Source: Dipylidium caninum (Eukaryota > Platyhelminthes > Cestoda > Cyclophyllidea > Dipylidiidae). From it: a stretch of DNA of 64,000 nt. Each line of letters starts with the position of its first letter. Position 1 is the stretch's first letter. Below the pieces are notes generated by a model that saw only the letters and a list, made by a program, of their open reading frames with translations, made no database searches and was not told where the DNA came from. The position numbers and the translations under genes were made by a program. Location of the stretch: positions 248,001-312,000 of the forward strand of contig QEYB01001430.1 of NCBI GenBank assembly GCA_017562135.1. Direction: 5' to 3'. This document shows, in pieces, positions 13,201 to 35,497 of the stretch.

Positions 13201-16200
13201 TCTCAATGATCACTACGAGGAGTATATCCTTGGCACTGGGGACTTTGATGAAAGAGTCTTCCTCAGTCCGAATGCTGCTCAAGAAATCGGATCTGCAGGC
13301 CTAATTCTTCAGGCGATGCCTAAGTTCAGTTGCGTAAGTCGTTTTGGTATATTACTTATGTCAAATAAGTAGCGTCATTTTGTGCGTTGCGTCATTTACA
13401 TTTTGAATTTACCACATCCGCCCACTCAACTTTTCATATTTCGACAAATCACTCGCCAATCGAATTCACACGCCCAACATTCACTGCTATCTTGCAACCC
13501 TCCTCCACTTTACCAATTATCACTTGTTGGAGGCTTCCAATGTATTTTTTGTTTGTTAGTTTAAAGCGGCCGGAATCAATGTTCTATTTGACAAATATAC
13601 TATAACTTCAGCACATTTATCCCCATGATATTCTGCCAACCGATTTGTAGAGTCAAAATCCTTGTTCGAGATACTGATTCGCGCTACATTTTTCCCTCTA
13701 GTTATCGACTGTTATTTCCGCATTTAGTGAAACCAAATTTTCCTTAATTTTATTGAAATTGTGCGCGGGCTTTGTACATCACCAAACAATTTTTAATGTC
13801 TACCTTATTTTGACGTCCAACGAAGTGAATTAGAACACAATTGCCCTTATCACAACTTATTGCCTTGAAACATTGCAGTTATGAGAAGAAATCTACCCTG
13901 TCCCCTAGTTTTTTTTTTCGCGGAATCCCTATTTTTCCTACGACAGATCAAAGAAGCATCGGAAATCGGTGCCAGCACTGGCCTCTACATGGGTTCTACT
14001 CGACCCGACAGTGCCCTCTACGGCCCAGTTATGGGCAGCCTAAGTGGCTTCGTAGGTCTCAACAGCGCCGAGACGCGCAGTGAAAACCTTCACCACATTC
14101 AAGCTCTCCTCTCTGGTCGCGGTCGGAATCCCCAGCGAGACACTTTCCGAATTTGTACGCTCATCGGCCTCGAATGAGACGCCTCTCACCGATATCCGAT
14201 CTCGTATACAAGGCCTCTCTCGAGATTTCACTTCTGCCTACGTCGGGAGCAGCGGTTCGACCGCTGCCGACTTGGCCGGTCACCGTTGCAACTTGGCCGA
14301 GCAGCTCTATTACTATGCCTTGGAGTCCATTCTTGCGGACGAGAAATCCCGCCGAAGTGGAGGAGGCGTCGTCCGCTCCGACGCGTTCCATCGCGCACTC
14401 TACGCCTGCTGTCTGGAAATCGTGATGGTGAATTGCGAAGATGATGAGGAAAGGCGATTTCCCTGGATTTTGGAGGCTCTCGCCTTGGATGCCATCTCAT
14501 TCTACAAAGTGGTGGAAGTGTTTGTGAAGAATGTCGAATTGCCGAGGGAATTGGTGAAATACTTAAACTGTGTGGTAGAGTGCATTTTAGGCGAGTATGC
14601 TTGGCTCACCGGCTCTTCTCTCTGGGCCAGTATCCAACGTGCCTCTACTTCGGGGCCTCCCCGCGCCTCTATAGTTCCTTCGGTGGAGGAGATCTTTCCT
14701 CCGGAAAAGTTGGACGAGGTGCGTTTTTTTTGTTGGCCGCCAACCCCCTCCCCAACGCATTTCTCCCATACCCGCGAGTGGCCCTTGCCAATGTCCTTCC
14801 AATCGAAGTGCACACTCATGCAAATTTTAATTTCTCCCTTCAAGGTGTCCTGTCTACTGTCGTCTAGATTTAATTTTGCATTCCCGCGTCTCGTGCCCCC
14901 CCCCCCGTCCTCCCGTCCCCCCGTCCAACGGATTTCGTCCTTGAGTGGAGGTGCAGTTTTTTTTAGGCCTGGGAGACGAGAGTCGGTGATATTATGCTCA
15001 TTAATGGAGTCCTTAGTCGCTCCAACTTGTCCTCCTCCTCAACGAAATCACCAGTCGTATTGACTTTAATTGACATTCCTTCCGGCGCCGCGCAGCTTAA
15101 TCCTTTCCCTAACGTGTGCGTAATCTAACTCGCACCTTCTTTGGCCGGTGAACGCTGCTGCTTGAATGAGATGCCTTTCTTAGTTTGTACTGGCCCTCCA
15201 TCGTCCCGTACGTCGAGAGGTGCATGAGATGAGCGGAAATTGCAAAGTCTAATCCATTAAATACAAAATTAGTGCAGATTGTCTGACAGATGGGGGAGAA
15301 ATAGGCGTCGAAAATGCCTGGCTGTGGGTAAAAGGCAGTGTGATGTTTATGCCTACCCTTCAGATTAATCGCCCTCTTTTCTTCATGCATTTTGCCCAAA
15401 TCTCTGCCACCCTCTGCGACCGCGCTGGCGCGTTTCTGCCACCTGCCTCCCCCTGCCGAGCTGCCTACGCAACCTTGCCGGTTGCCTGAGAGCTTTTGGC
15501 TATGGGCTGCTGAAAATATTGGCCCAGCACGAGGGAGATTCGCTTTTCGTTGAGTGCGTTGAGGCCCATTGGGGCGGCAGTCGCGCCTCCCTCTGACCCG
15601 CTTTGGGGAAGTGGGACTCCCCGGCTTCGGTGAGCTCTCAACGCCTCGCGATGCAACACAACCGAATGTGCTTTTCCCGCCCTCTGCCCTCCTCCCCTCT
15701 CTCCCACTCGGATATCGTAGCCGACGAGTCGGTGTCATCTCCTCCTCGTACACTTTCTGTTAGGATTCGGCGCCTGAGTGGGGCATTTATTCACCTTTTC
15801 AGTGTTCCCCTTTCGAAGAAAGATTGAACTGCCTGATAAATGGCGACATGGCTTCAGTGGCTTTGGTCGTACTTTTGATAGGATTTTATCTTTTCCTCCG
15901 CCAGCAGCGGTGTGGCATTCTATTCAAACACCCCGCCCTCCCCTCCCCCCCTCCCCCTAAGTCGTCGTGGCTTCTGCTGCAGAAGTGCGCCAACGTCCAT
16001 ACTGCTGGGGAGGGTTTTTGGGCCTGGCGAGCTTATGCTCCTTTTTAACCGTATCCTATTTGTCAGATTTATGACTTTTGACGCGTGTCAACAATTGGAG
16101 CGTGAGGAACGCGATATGAGCGCTACTCCACACCCCTTTCACCTTCTTAACAGAGCATCGCGGGCAGATTTTCTCGTCGGGAGCTGCTAGTCACCACACA

Positions 16201-18385
16201 GGTTTCCAACCAAACCGGAGGAATCGCCTCCATCACCCCAACCAAGAAGATACGGTTGGCCACTTCTGCTGTCGCCTCGACCGTCTCCGCAACGCTCCAT
16301 CAACAGCAACAACACCAGGACGAGTCGGCTCGGGCCGCTGCCAGTCTTCTCGCCGCCTCAGAAGCGGAAGTGGCCGCTTCCGGGGCGGAGGAAGGACTGG
16401 AGGCATCGACAGACGCCGAGGTGGAGGCCCGCGGGACATCCCTCTGGTCGACGACAACATCAGCGGCTGCCCCGCCACCACCTCTCAGACGTGACTCAAT
16501 GGCCATCTTCTTCCGCCATGTCTACCACCTGGCGGCGTCGAGACTGCGGGCCGTCTGTGAGAGAATTCAGCCCTCGTCTGGACCAGTGGCGACCGGCGCA
16601 GGAGGAGGAGGAGGAGGAGGATCAACGGCGGGGGGGACACCGGCGACGCCCTTGTTGACTCGGGCGTGGACCACATTCGAGCACGTGTTGGTGAATGAGA
16701 CAGACCTGTTGAAGGACCGCCTGTTAGACCAGATCCTCTTGTGCTGCCTCTTCGGCGCCGCCCGGGCGACGTCTTGTGGTGTCGGGGTGGCCGGTGGGGG
16801 AAGGCCACTCACTATGGTTGAGATTGTGCAGGTGAGTTACGACTAAAAGTGAATCTCTCATCTATGTAACCGCTTGTCACCACCTGGATGCTTTTTTACT
16901 TGGACACCGTGACAACTTGTCGTCCCTAGGAGGCGATCTGTCTTTGCTCTTTTCCACCCCGTTTGCCTACGACGCGAAATTCGCCTATCACCGACTTAGA
17001 CGCGTCCGTGCGACCCTCCAGGTGACGTAGCGCGCGTTTTTAGGTCACTCATAATTGAGTGACGATTCTGTTTACACGCGACCCTTCCTTTCTGGTAGCC
17101 TCGGAGGCGTTTCTCCAGTCTGTCACCCAATTCATCTATGCAGGCCTATCGAATGCAACCGCAGGCTGGCCGCGACACGTACCGGCGCGTTTTAATCAAC
17201 CGCTCCACCGGCCCCGACGCCAGTGGCGTGGCGAAGAGCGGTAAGGTGGTGGAGGAGTATGGCGACCTCGCGCGCTTCTACAACCTCGTCTTCCTTGGTC
17301 GTGTGGAGGTCTTTCTGCAGCGTTTCACGCCGCCCTCCTCCAGCACCGCTGGCGGCGCCGGCTCGGATCCCGCTACGAAGTCGCAGCCTCCGCTCACCCC
17401 GTTGCCGGCTCCGCATTCGACCTCGGCCAGCAGCGCCGTTGGCCCCACAACTGTTCACTCGCACTCCGCCCTGCACACTTTGCACGGGCCCTTCTCGGGA
17501 CTCGCGAGCGATGGCTTCCTGCCTGCCAGGTCCGTGCATTAACATTCTGCTCTCCTTTGCTCGGGTGGGCTTCTACTGTGCTGCCAGTAAGCGTCTCGGG
17601 GGGACGCTTCATTATCTCGAGTACAGAGGGCGAGGCAACACCTCGTGCCACCTTATCATCATCACCACCACCACCACCACCACCATCTCAGCCTCGGCTC
17701 TGTTGGAATGGAATAACTTTGGCCGACGTGTTATGTCGCTGTTGGTCCTCTCAGCGGATTGATGGGTGCACTTAAAGTGAAAGAAGTAAATTCTATCGGT
17801 TGAAGGTCATATTGGAGATAAGGTGAAGTTAAGAGGGAAGACGATAATATTATACACCCTGTGGATGTGCGTCAGTCAGTGAATGAGTGAATTACAATGT
17901 GATACAATCTCTTTTCCCTACCCCCTCGTTCTAGACGCCTGGCCTCCAACCGCAATGTCTTCATTGGCTCGGCCCAACAACAGCAACATCCGCAACAGCA
18001 GCAACACTTTCACGCTGGGGGTCAGGTCGGTCTCTCTCACCACGGCGCGTCGGCCGCCGCCACGGTCTCTTCCCAGTCCGGGCTGAGTGTTGGTGGACAG
18101 ACGCTCTCGCCAAAACGCGTCTCCTTCACCGTGGGGAAGGGGAGTAGCAAAGACCTCCTCGAACTAAATGCTGTCATCGGAGCAGCCGAACGGCGAGCTT
18201 CGGTGGCTAGCGGACTTAAGCGTGCCTCGGGTGTCACCATAGCAACAGCCGGGGGCACCACCTTCACCACAGTGTCGAACACGACGGGGACGGGCTCGGG
18301 CGCCGGTGGTGCAGAGGCAGTCAAACCAGTCACGTTAGTGGGCAATGCTGGATTTGACGCGAAGCGAATCGACTTTAATGTTTAG
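10252..18385 (+). CDS. RBL1/RBL2-like: Retinoblastoma-family pocket protein (p107/p130-like)
   Basis: Transcriptional co-repressor that binds E2F4/5-DP and, in the DREAM complex, MuvB; it acts in the nucleus to hold cells in G0/G1. Exons: 10252-10360, 11277-11648, 12435-12799, 13127-13333, 13947-14718, 16154-16831, 17144-17529, 17935-18385, about 1112 aa (human p107 1068, p130 1139). N-terminal cyclin-like domain, residues about 10-290: [66 protein letters not shown] follows at about 300. Pocket A about 360-610 ([26 protein letters not shown]). Pocket B about 718-885 ([47 protein letters not shown]). The C-terminus has the LSPKR motif typical of the family. Start: first ATG of MHMYDEEEP; a second in-frame ATG is at 10258. 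Oddity: one base too many within pocket A (14130-14133). A single gene cannot be assigned to RBL1 or RBL2, because invertebrates usually carry one p107/p130 ancestor. Confidence 0.93.
14130..14133 (+). other. Apparent +1 frameshift in RBL pocket A (CCCC run)
   Basis: From 13947 to 14132 the pocket A homology reads in frame 3, ending ...GRGRNP. From 14134 onward it reads in frame 1, beginning [11 protein letters not shown]. The switch falls in a run of four C. With three C the frames would join as NPSETL, which matches the NAPSD/E region of p107/p130. No splice pair gives a credible intron; the only GT...AG pair would make an 18-nt intron. Homopolymer assembly error, polymorphism or genuine inactivation are all possible. 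Total exon length leaves remainder 1 when divided by 3, as expected from one extra base. Confidence 0.8.
14719..16153 (+). other. RBL intron between pockets A and B
   Basis: The donor GAG|GTGCGT and acceptor TTCTTAACAG are in phase 0 on both sides. No coding similarity is seen inside. Open frames at 15109-15753 (-) and 15569-15960 (+) look incidental. Confidence 0.6.
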
Positions 18386-19286
18386 TGTGTTGCACTATGC
18401 ATGCGTCTTTTGTATATGACCTATTTTTATGGTAAACAAGTAGTATCATTCGTCGTGATTCGTGAGGTGCTTGAATGTGGTGCGCGGGCGGCTGGACGGA
18501 TATTCCTCCATTTCAGGGCCGTTTTTGGGTCAAAATGGCGGCACTGGATCTCCCTGCCCGCACGTTAGCATCGTTTTGGTCTGCGGGTTCGTGCGTTGAT
18601 TGGAATTTAGTGCGGGCGGTTCGGTTCCCCCTCGTTGTCGGGAATCAATCCGTTGACTCGGCTCCTAGGTGTCTGTGCAAAGAAAATAACTGGGAGGTTG
18701 ACGCAGGGGATAGAGGTATGGGTCAGGGGTTCTGGAGTTCTCGGTTATTCTTAAATGCGGTTTGGGCATTGCCGGTTTTGTTCCCTTGTAATTGGCGACT
18801 GCGATCGAGTATTCCTTTCCTTGGAGTTGGCCTGTTTAGGCTGATGAACAGCGAGGAGTGCTTTGTTGTTGACGGGCAAAAAATATTTGAGCAAATTGCA
18901 CAAATACCTTATTGGGGTGAAACTCACTGTAATAAAACACAATGAGTGTCTTGAGTTGCGATAGCGCTGAGGTAGTTCTCATTTCCATGGGAATTTCGTT
19001 AAAAAATATCCAATTGCAAACAATTTTACAAAATTGGTAAGACGTGTGGAATTTTGGAAAAATTATTATAAATACCAAATTGACTTTTATTTTACAATAG
19101 CTAAATTTTTTATTAATTAATTACAATTTGTTTATATACATTAATTACAATGCATTTAACCTTAACGCTAACAGCGCTGTACACGCGTTTTTCTGGCATA
19201 TCCGTTGCACTCAATATCGTCCGCTAAAAGGAATTCCACTTTTTCGACCAACTTTGGTCACAGTAGCAAAAAAACTTGCTAAACAA
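18386..19286. other. RBL 3' UTR and putative FoxK promoter
   Basis: Includes an AATAAA at 18931-18936, about 545 nt after the RBL stop, a plausible poly(A) signal. The sequence becomes strongly AT-rich from 18900 to the FoxK start. An open frame at 18475-18945 has no recognisable similarity. Confidence 0.55.
18931..18936 (+). promoter_or_regulatory. Candidate polyadenylation signal for RBL
   Basis: Canonical AATAAA on the RBL strand downstream of its stop codon. Position is plausible for the 3' UTR; use is inferred. Confidence 0.4.
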
Positions 19287-30145
<10,859 letters not shown>

Positions 30146-33100
30146 GGAGGTCTTTTCTTGCATTTCCTTGTATTGATGGACGAACCGGAGTTTTTTTCTC
30201 CACTCACCTCTCCCTCATCCCCCATCTCCATTGCATCCATTCCTCCTCTCCCCCCCCCCCCACCAACGCTATTCTGCTTTGCCTCCCCCGCCCCTACCTT
30301 TTCTCTTCTCGCCTCGACCGCATCTCCTCCCTCGCCTCATCTCTTGTCTCTCCCTTCTGTTCTGACCCTGGTCTCTGATGGTGGAAGGATCTACGAACGA
30401 ACAAGATGCTTTTACTACAGCTGCTTTTCTTTCTCGCCCCCCCCCCCCCCCCAGCAGGTCGTCACACGAAGCCGTCCGCCTGGCGAGAGGGCGGTGGGGT
30501 GGAGGAGCTCGATTATCGGCCAACACGTTGCGCCCGTGCGGCTACCGCTCGACCTCCCTCTCCTTTGGCCCCGACTCTCCCCACTCTCCAGTCGCCTCCT
30601 CCTGTCTTGTCCTCTTTGGGCGGCAGGGAGAGAGAGAGAGAGAGGAATTTTTGTCATCCGGGAAATACTCCTTCACTCGGCGCCCGGGGGCATGCGCGAC
30701 CGGGTCGGAGGGAGAATGCGCCACGAATATCTCGTGGGAGGCGATTAATGTCGAAGAAGAAGAATAAGAAGAAGGTGATTGCTGTCGTAACGAAGATTAC
30801 CGCCTTGTCGGCGAGCGAAGCGACAGCTTTCGGGGCCTGCAGCGCTCGCCAAGAGTCGGCTCAATTGCGTCGCGTAGCCACGACTGGCGACCCCAGAAGG
30901 CGGACCGGGAGGGGGGAGGGAAGGCGTCTCACACGTTCCTCTGCCCCATTCCCCCCCCCCCCCATTCTGGCCGTGAATGCGGCTCCCGCCCGTGTTTTGT
31001 CCCGCCATCCAGGTCGTGTGTCTGTCCGGGCGGCAGACGGAAGCCCACCGCCCTTCCCCGCCCAGTCTGGGGAGTCGCGTCACCACTTGGCACGGCAGGG
31101 CCGCACCCCGATGGCCTCTCCGCCTCAGCCTCCTTCCTTGGAGCGCTCTGCCGTCGGTCCCCGTTTCTCCTGTTGAGTGCATAAGACCTCCTCCGAGCAA
31201 ACTCGGTCAACACCGGCTGTTTCCGGGGCTCTTGCCGCCTCCTCGACCCTCACCAGTTCTCCACCACCCCCGAGCCACCCGACATCCCGTCGACATGGGC
31301 GGTTGAAGCGCCGGTGATGTCGGTGGGGGCGCGGGCGGGGGTGGGAGGCTCTCTCCTCGTCGCCACGCTGAGGGTGGGCGGTGGCGAGTTGAAGCGAAGC
31401 CGCCCGATCCTCGTCACCCTCGGAAGTGCGCCTCCGCGCCGTCAGACCGGCCGCGCGCGGTGTGTGGGCGGCGGCGCGGAGACGCGTCGTTTGGGGGCCG
31501 AGCCGGCTGGATGGCCGGCCACCGCATCGCCAGGAGGGGGACGGGCTCGTCACAGCCGGACGAAGCCTTTGAACCGCGCGTTTCGGCCGACGATGGACGA
31601 CTGACGGCGCCTCCAAGCTTGGAGCGCGAAGCCGCGGAGGTCGGAGAGCCGCATGGCGATGGGAGAGACGCCTCGTTCGCCCTCGACTTGGCGCCGGGGC
31701 GGGAGTCGGAGCCTCCATCTCCGGTCACCGAAGGTAGAAGAAGAAAGTGGCGCCGAGTCGGAGGTGGAGGCGGAGGCGGAGGCGCGTGATCTTCGAGCCG
31801 AGCGACTCCGGCGTGCGGCGGTGCTGCTGCGACCCCGAGAACACGTGCCGGCGCGTCGAGCAGCCGCGGCGTCGGGCGCACGCAGGCGAGACAGGCGACG
31901 CGCAGAGGCACCGAGTCAATTCGCGTTTTATTGCCTTTTGTGCCAACGCGGCGGGGCGGGGCGGGGCGCGCGGAGACTTCAAACGCGTCTGACAAACGAC
32001 TGTCTGCGTCGACGTGTGCGCGCGCGCATCTGCGCAGGCTGGTTGATTGATGCCTCCGCGCCCCCCCCCCCTGCGCGCCCCCGCGCCACCCTCCGTGCCT
32101 GGGTGTGCGTCTCGCCGCTGGTGCGCCGGCTGTTTCCTCCAGTGCTCAAGTCGAAGGCGGGACTGCGGCGGGGGACGTGACCATTCCGAGCCGACGGGCT
32201 GGAGGGCGGCCGCGATGTGGACGAGGACGAGCGCCCGGCGGACTCGCGGCACAGGCCCGGGGAGGTGCAGACGACAGACGCCTGCCTCGGCGGTGTCCGA
32301 GGCCACCCGAGGTGGGCGAGTCTCTCGCTCGCTCGCTCGCTCGCCCACAAGAGCTCTTAGCCCCGCGCTCGGCCCGTTCCCCGACTCGCCACCGACACCG
32401 ACACCGACACTCCTTCAGGCCCCCCCCCCCAAAAAAAAAGAACAAATGCGTGCCGCGTTGTCGCCTTCCCCCCATTAGTTGGTGCAGCCGAGCGGCGCCC
32501 GCTTGTCGTCCGCCAGCCCGCGGTGCGGGCAGAGAGCGAGTCGTCGGGGTTGACGCTCCGCTGCCTGGCTGGCAGGTCGGTGCTCGGGCGAGAGGGAAGG
32601 TCCTGAGCCAACGGAGCCCTCGGGCGCCGGGATTTGCGCGCGGGCGGGCGGAGCGGTGGCGGGAGGCTCGAATGCTCTCCGATGCGACGGAGGATTCGCT
32701 GCGACCCCGTGCGGCGGCTTTAGGGCGTCGGAGCTCGTCTTCGTCGCGGAGAGAACTGGTCGCGCGTTTGCACGAGGCCTGTTGGGGCGCAAAGCAGCTG
32801 GAAGAAATAATTTTCCTCAATTTCCGACGATTTGCGGGTGCAGGGGGCCGCAGCCTCTGCACCTGGGTGCAGACTGAAATAAGTAGTTTATCAGTAGTAG
32901 TGTCAGCAGAAGACCGACATTTGGGGTTGTGCCTCTGCGCACGAGGCGTCCTGGGCTCGGGGCGCTTCGCTGTGCCGTGCTCGAGGCGAGGCGCCGACTG
33001 ACGCCACTGGCCGAACGCGGACGAGGTGCTGCGTCGGCCGCCCCGGGGCCACCTCACGGGGGCGCCACGCACTCTGCGCCGCGCGACGCCCACGCCGGGG

Positions 33101-34019
33101 GACATTGGGGACGGGGCCACCGAGAAGACGTGGCTCCGCCGGCGGAGGCGCCGCCGCGTGGGAGGGGAGACGCGCCTCGGCGGAGAACACGCCCAGTGCC
33201 TCGACTCGTCGCCGCTTCGCCGGCCCCGAGCAGACAGCAGCGGACGCGCCGAGCGGGGGCCGCGGACTCGAGGGAGTCGGCCAGAAGCAGGCCCTCCCCT
33301 CCGCCTCGCGCTGTCTCCGTCCCCTCGTCGTGAGCAGCGAGCGCCACCGACTCGCATAATTTCCTGGCCCACGGCAAAGAATAAATGGCGCCGGCATCGC
33401 CGAGGCCCGTCTCAGGGGCGCGGGGCGGTCGCGGCATGCTGCGAGGTGGGAGGACTGACGCCCAAGTCAACGAAATCGCCGACCGGCCGCCCTCCCCCCC
33501 CCCGCCGGAGTGTGTGGCGCGAGAAGCCACGGCGAGGAGGATGCCTCAGCTTGCCGCGCCGTCTTCACCTACACCGACGACGACGACTCACCGAGTTAGC
33601 GTCTGATGGCTATAAATGCACCGGTTCACTTACCCACCCACCCGCCTCCGCCGCCCCCACCGCGTGCATGCGTGCCGAATCGGACGCTGGTGACGTCCCA
33701 ACGAGTAATGGTCTGCGGTGAACCAACTGGAAGGCGTCTGTTGGGGCCCCCGCCCCGCCCCGCCCCGTTCCGGCCGCAGCCCCATCCGAGGCGTTAATTA
33801 TGATGGGACGAACACCGGCGCGGCCGTGAGCAAAGTAAAGACGTCGGCGGCGAGGTGATTCACTCCGCACCGGCGGGGCGCGAAGACACCGACAGGGCGG
33901 AGATGCGCCTCACTCGGCAAGCCTTTAACGCGCCGGCGTCTTGCTGAAGTGGCTTCTGCCACAACAAACCGCCACGTCAATCTCAATCATGTCGCCGATG
34001 CAGCTGGCGCAGTTCCGCA

Positions 34020-34046
34020 CTCTTCTTCTTCTTCTTCTTCTTCTTC
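34020..34046 (+). repeat. (CTT)n microsatellite
   Basis: About eight to nine CTT units in the FoxK-RNF11 spacer. Simple repeat. Confidence 0.9.
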
Positions 34047-34905
34047 AAAGTGTGACGACTCTAAGCACGTATTTTTGGGTGTAACTTGCGTAATCACCCG
34101 CGGTTTGAGTTGGGGACCCAGCCTGAACTCTCCCCCTTCTTCTCGCCTGCGTAATTTAACCGAAGAGGGGCCCCGCCTCAAGTGCCTGAACGATGTCACT
34201 GGGGTGGAATGCGTGTGTACTCGACTATTTAAGCTAATTAACGCGGAGATTGTCGCAATAAAATTTGGATTATCCTTCCAAGTTGGCGGTTTTACGGACA
34301 GCGGAGGAGGCCCGTGGGCAGCAGTCGCAATGCTCCGCTTCTGACTCCCTTCAGTAGCGTTTCGCAGCATCACAGCCAGTGCCGAAACGTCCCTCTTGAG
34401 GCCGGCGGGGCCTGATTCGCGCTAAACAATCGTCACTGCCGCTCTCATTTAGAAGACTGTCGTGAATCAAAGTAGCTACTTACTAAAATAAAGTAACAAA
34501 ATAAATTAGAACCAAACGAGATGGAAGCAATGAGAAAAGAAGATTTACATGTGTACACCTTCTTCATCGTCACATCGGTAAGAAGAAGCAAGTTCAATAA
34601 GTAAATAGGTAAACAAAAAACAACTTGCAATAGCGTACAAAGCACCAAACGAAGCCAGTATAAAAAGAGAGGCAGAACAAAGCTAATCAAACTGCTTTCG
34701 GGAGGGTGGGAGGACGCACGCCCTGGCGCGCGGTCAGGCAGGTCCTTCCGCGTCGCTGCCGGCGCGGGAAGGCGCCCGGGCGACTTGGTGCTGGCTCTCG
34801 TCCATCGAACGCGACATTAGGTGTTCCTGAGAAGGAATAGACGGTGAGGTGTGCACCTGAAAGTGAATTAGGCAGTGGCAGAGTCTTGACAGAAATAGCC
34901 TTGAC

Positions 34906-34911
34906 TTTATT
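34906..34911 (-). promoter_or_regulatory. Candidate polyadenylation signal for RNF11
   Basis: AATAAA on the minus strand (TTTATT on plus), about 590 nt past the RNF11 stop. Plausible end of its 3' UTR; use is inferred. Confidence 0.4.
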
Positions 34912-35497
34912 ACACGAGGCGTCTAATGGAGGAGGACGAGACCCCAGAACCGATGCCGTCACCCCGACCCTTTTAGGCCCACCCCCCCCCCCCCAAATGA
35001 GCCACTCGCGACAGCCGGACTTTTCAAGCGGCCTGAAGTCGAGCCTGAGCGGTTTTTCGCCGCAGTTGGCGAAAGCGACGCCCCGCCATCGCGTCTTTCG
35101 ACCTCGCTTCCGCCTCCATGATGGATCTGGGGCAGAAAGCGTCCTGGCGTGGCGCTTCCGTCGCCACTGTTCGTCAAAGCGCTCCGCCCGGTTGCCGCAG
35201 CACAAAAGGCGGACGGACACGTCGGCCCACGGGACGTGGAGGGGCGAATTCTCGACAGCCCGCCAACACACGAGTTTATCCAGTACGGCAAGGCGATTTA
35301 TGACTGAGACGATCGGGTGCGCCACACCAACTTGCCCGCAGTGGGGGCCGCGGCAGTCGCTGGCGAGGAGAGGTGGACTTCCCGCACGTCGGCGACGGCA
35401 GTGCAACCGGCTCGCGCCACCCAAACTAGGCTGCACCGCGACGCGATGACTCGGAGCTGCCCCCGAATCGCGAGGCCGGAGAAACAGCTCCCGAAGA

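Larger units (their letters stand above)
30146..35497. other. GC-rich spacer between convergent FoxK and RNF11
   Basis: More than 5 kb downstream of both flanking stops. Much of 30.4-33.8 kb is GC- and CpG-rich with C homopolymers at 30250-30261, 30437-30452, 30951-30963 and 34982-34994. Several long open frames exist on both strands (for example 32146-33372 minus) but overlap one another in many frames, as expected where stop codons are rare. I recognise no protein family. The RNF11 3' UTR probably reaches about 34.9 kb. Confidence 0.6.

Noticed and set aside
14118..14135. 18-nt intron to explain the RBL frame change
   Set aside because: Far too short for any known spliceosomal intron and lacking a branch site; a one-base homopolymer difference is simpler.
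30406..31176. 256-codon plus-strand frame downstream of FoxK
   Set aside because: Crosses a poly-C run and simple purine repeats; no similarity and no splice link to FoxK, which already ends at 30145.
32146..33372. 408-codon open frame on the minus strand in the FoxK-RNF11 spacer
   Set aside because: It lies in very GC-rich DNA where stop codons are rare; competing long frames occur on both strands, composition is Arg/Pro/Ala/Ser-biased with no domain, and no splice or regulatory context supports it.
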